Source of the DNA: CANKHA01 sp963750965
GTDB lineage: Bacteria; Pseudomonadota; Alphaproteobacteria; Rhizobiales; Xanthobacteraceae
Assembly: GCA_963750965.1 (NCBI GenBank)
Contig: CAVVSK010000014.1
Span: 62,001 to 126,000, forward strand
Reading direction: 5' to 3'
Length of the DNA stretch: 64,000 nt
Shown: piece by piece, positions 63,799 to 64,000 of the stretch
Layout of the letters: the number at the start of each line of letters is the position of its first letter
How positions within the stretch are numbered: the first letter of the stretch is position 1
Translations under genes and position numbers: made by a program
Notes under the pieces: generated by a model
Database searches by the model: none
Seen by the model: only the letters and a program-made list of their open reading frames with translations
Told to the model about the DNA's origin: nothing

Positions 63799-64000
63799 TT
63801 AGCGCGCCGTCGCAAGCCCTCCAACGCGCACCGCGGGCATGACGAGTTTCGCGCGTTTGCAGCTGCGGCGTTCCAGTTCCGAACAGTCCCGAAACTGCAG
63901 GTCCTTGGTCAAACAAACCCGCACTTCGTTGACGCGTCTGCTGTCGCAGGTGACCGAAATTCCGCCGGCGCTCAGGTTTGGATTGGCTTTGAGGAATGCT
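63799..64000 (-). CDS. RNase T2 family protein, C-terminal fragment (continues past the window)
   Basis: The minus-strand frame enters from outside and reads AFLKANPNLSAGGISVTCDS, RRVNEVRVCLTKDLQFRDCS, ELERRSCKRAKLVMPAVRVG and stops at TAA 63799-63801. The pattern FLxANPxLxxxxIxVTCxxxRLxEVRxCLxKDLxFxxC is that of the C-terminal end of RNase T2 proteins, with paired cysteines. The catalytic His motifs lie upstream and are not visible, so the call rests on the tail alone. Confidence 0.65.
   Translation of the reverse strand, partial: AFLKANPNLSAGGISVTCDSRRVNEVRVCLTKDLQFRDCSELERRSCKRAKLVMPAVRVGGLATAR

Overview
The window is chromosomal DNA from a GC-rich alphaproteobacterium of the Hyphomicrobiales, most like the Bradyrhizobium / Rhodopseudomonas / Xanthobacteraceae group. 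That placement is inferred from protein families (DUF992, two DUF1236 proteins, Omp31-type beta-barrels, MidA, PgeF, YbjN next to proC), from the blocks rplY-pth-ychF, lgt-midA-pgeF and uvrC-pgsA-moaD-moaE, and from intergenic fold-back repeats of the kind common in these genomes. No rRNA, tRNA, CRISPR array or intact mobile element was seen.

Layout. 1-7 kb: end of a TPR gene, a secreted VWA-domain protein, a frameshifted EF-G paralogue, a DUF992 protein and an aspartate aminotransferase. 7-19 kb: methyltransferase, GT87 glycosyltransferase, PhyH-type oxygenase, GST, a 54-aa membrane peptide, PQQ-type sugar dehydrogenase, PCu(A)C-like protein, SemiSWEET, ABC exporter and chemoreceptor. 19-24.2 kb: a Tad-like protein, then a compact regulon of a DUF4394 protein, a SigK-type ECF sigma factor with its RskA-type anti-sigma factor, and a fasciclin protein. 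Three look-alike promoters can be aligned there. 24.3-28.5 kb: a 161-bp tandem duplication leads into a very long secreted mosaic protein of alternating carbohydrate-binding-like modules and collagen (Gly-X-Y) segments. 28.6-33 kb: uvrB carries an in-frame palindromic repeat, and a second copy of its 3' end lies 0.5 kb downstream, beyond a SEC-C gene fragment. 33-39 kb: many small secreted or membrane proteins, several missed by simple ORF calling. 39-51 kb: housekeeping genes (ychF, pth, rplY, ubiK, lgt, midA, pgeF, prs, ybjN-type, proC) separated by fold-back repeats, plus a dead tail-fibre (Peptidase S74) remnant. 51-64 kb: an EnvZ/OmpR/MarR regulatory block divergent from ilvE, a molybdopterin/uvrC/pgsA cluster, an SDR, two Omp31-like porins, a cold-shock protein, rlmJ and the end of an RNase T2 gene.

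Sequence quality. Conserved genes (the EF-G paralogue, the sigma factor, uvrC, the SEC-C gene, the collagen-like gene) are broken by single-base indels, densest in the GC-rich repeats at 26.07-27.2 kb. Base-calling errors are the simplest explanation for most of these. The in-frame stop in the tail-fibre remnant looks like real decay.
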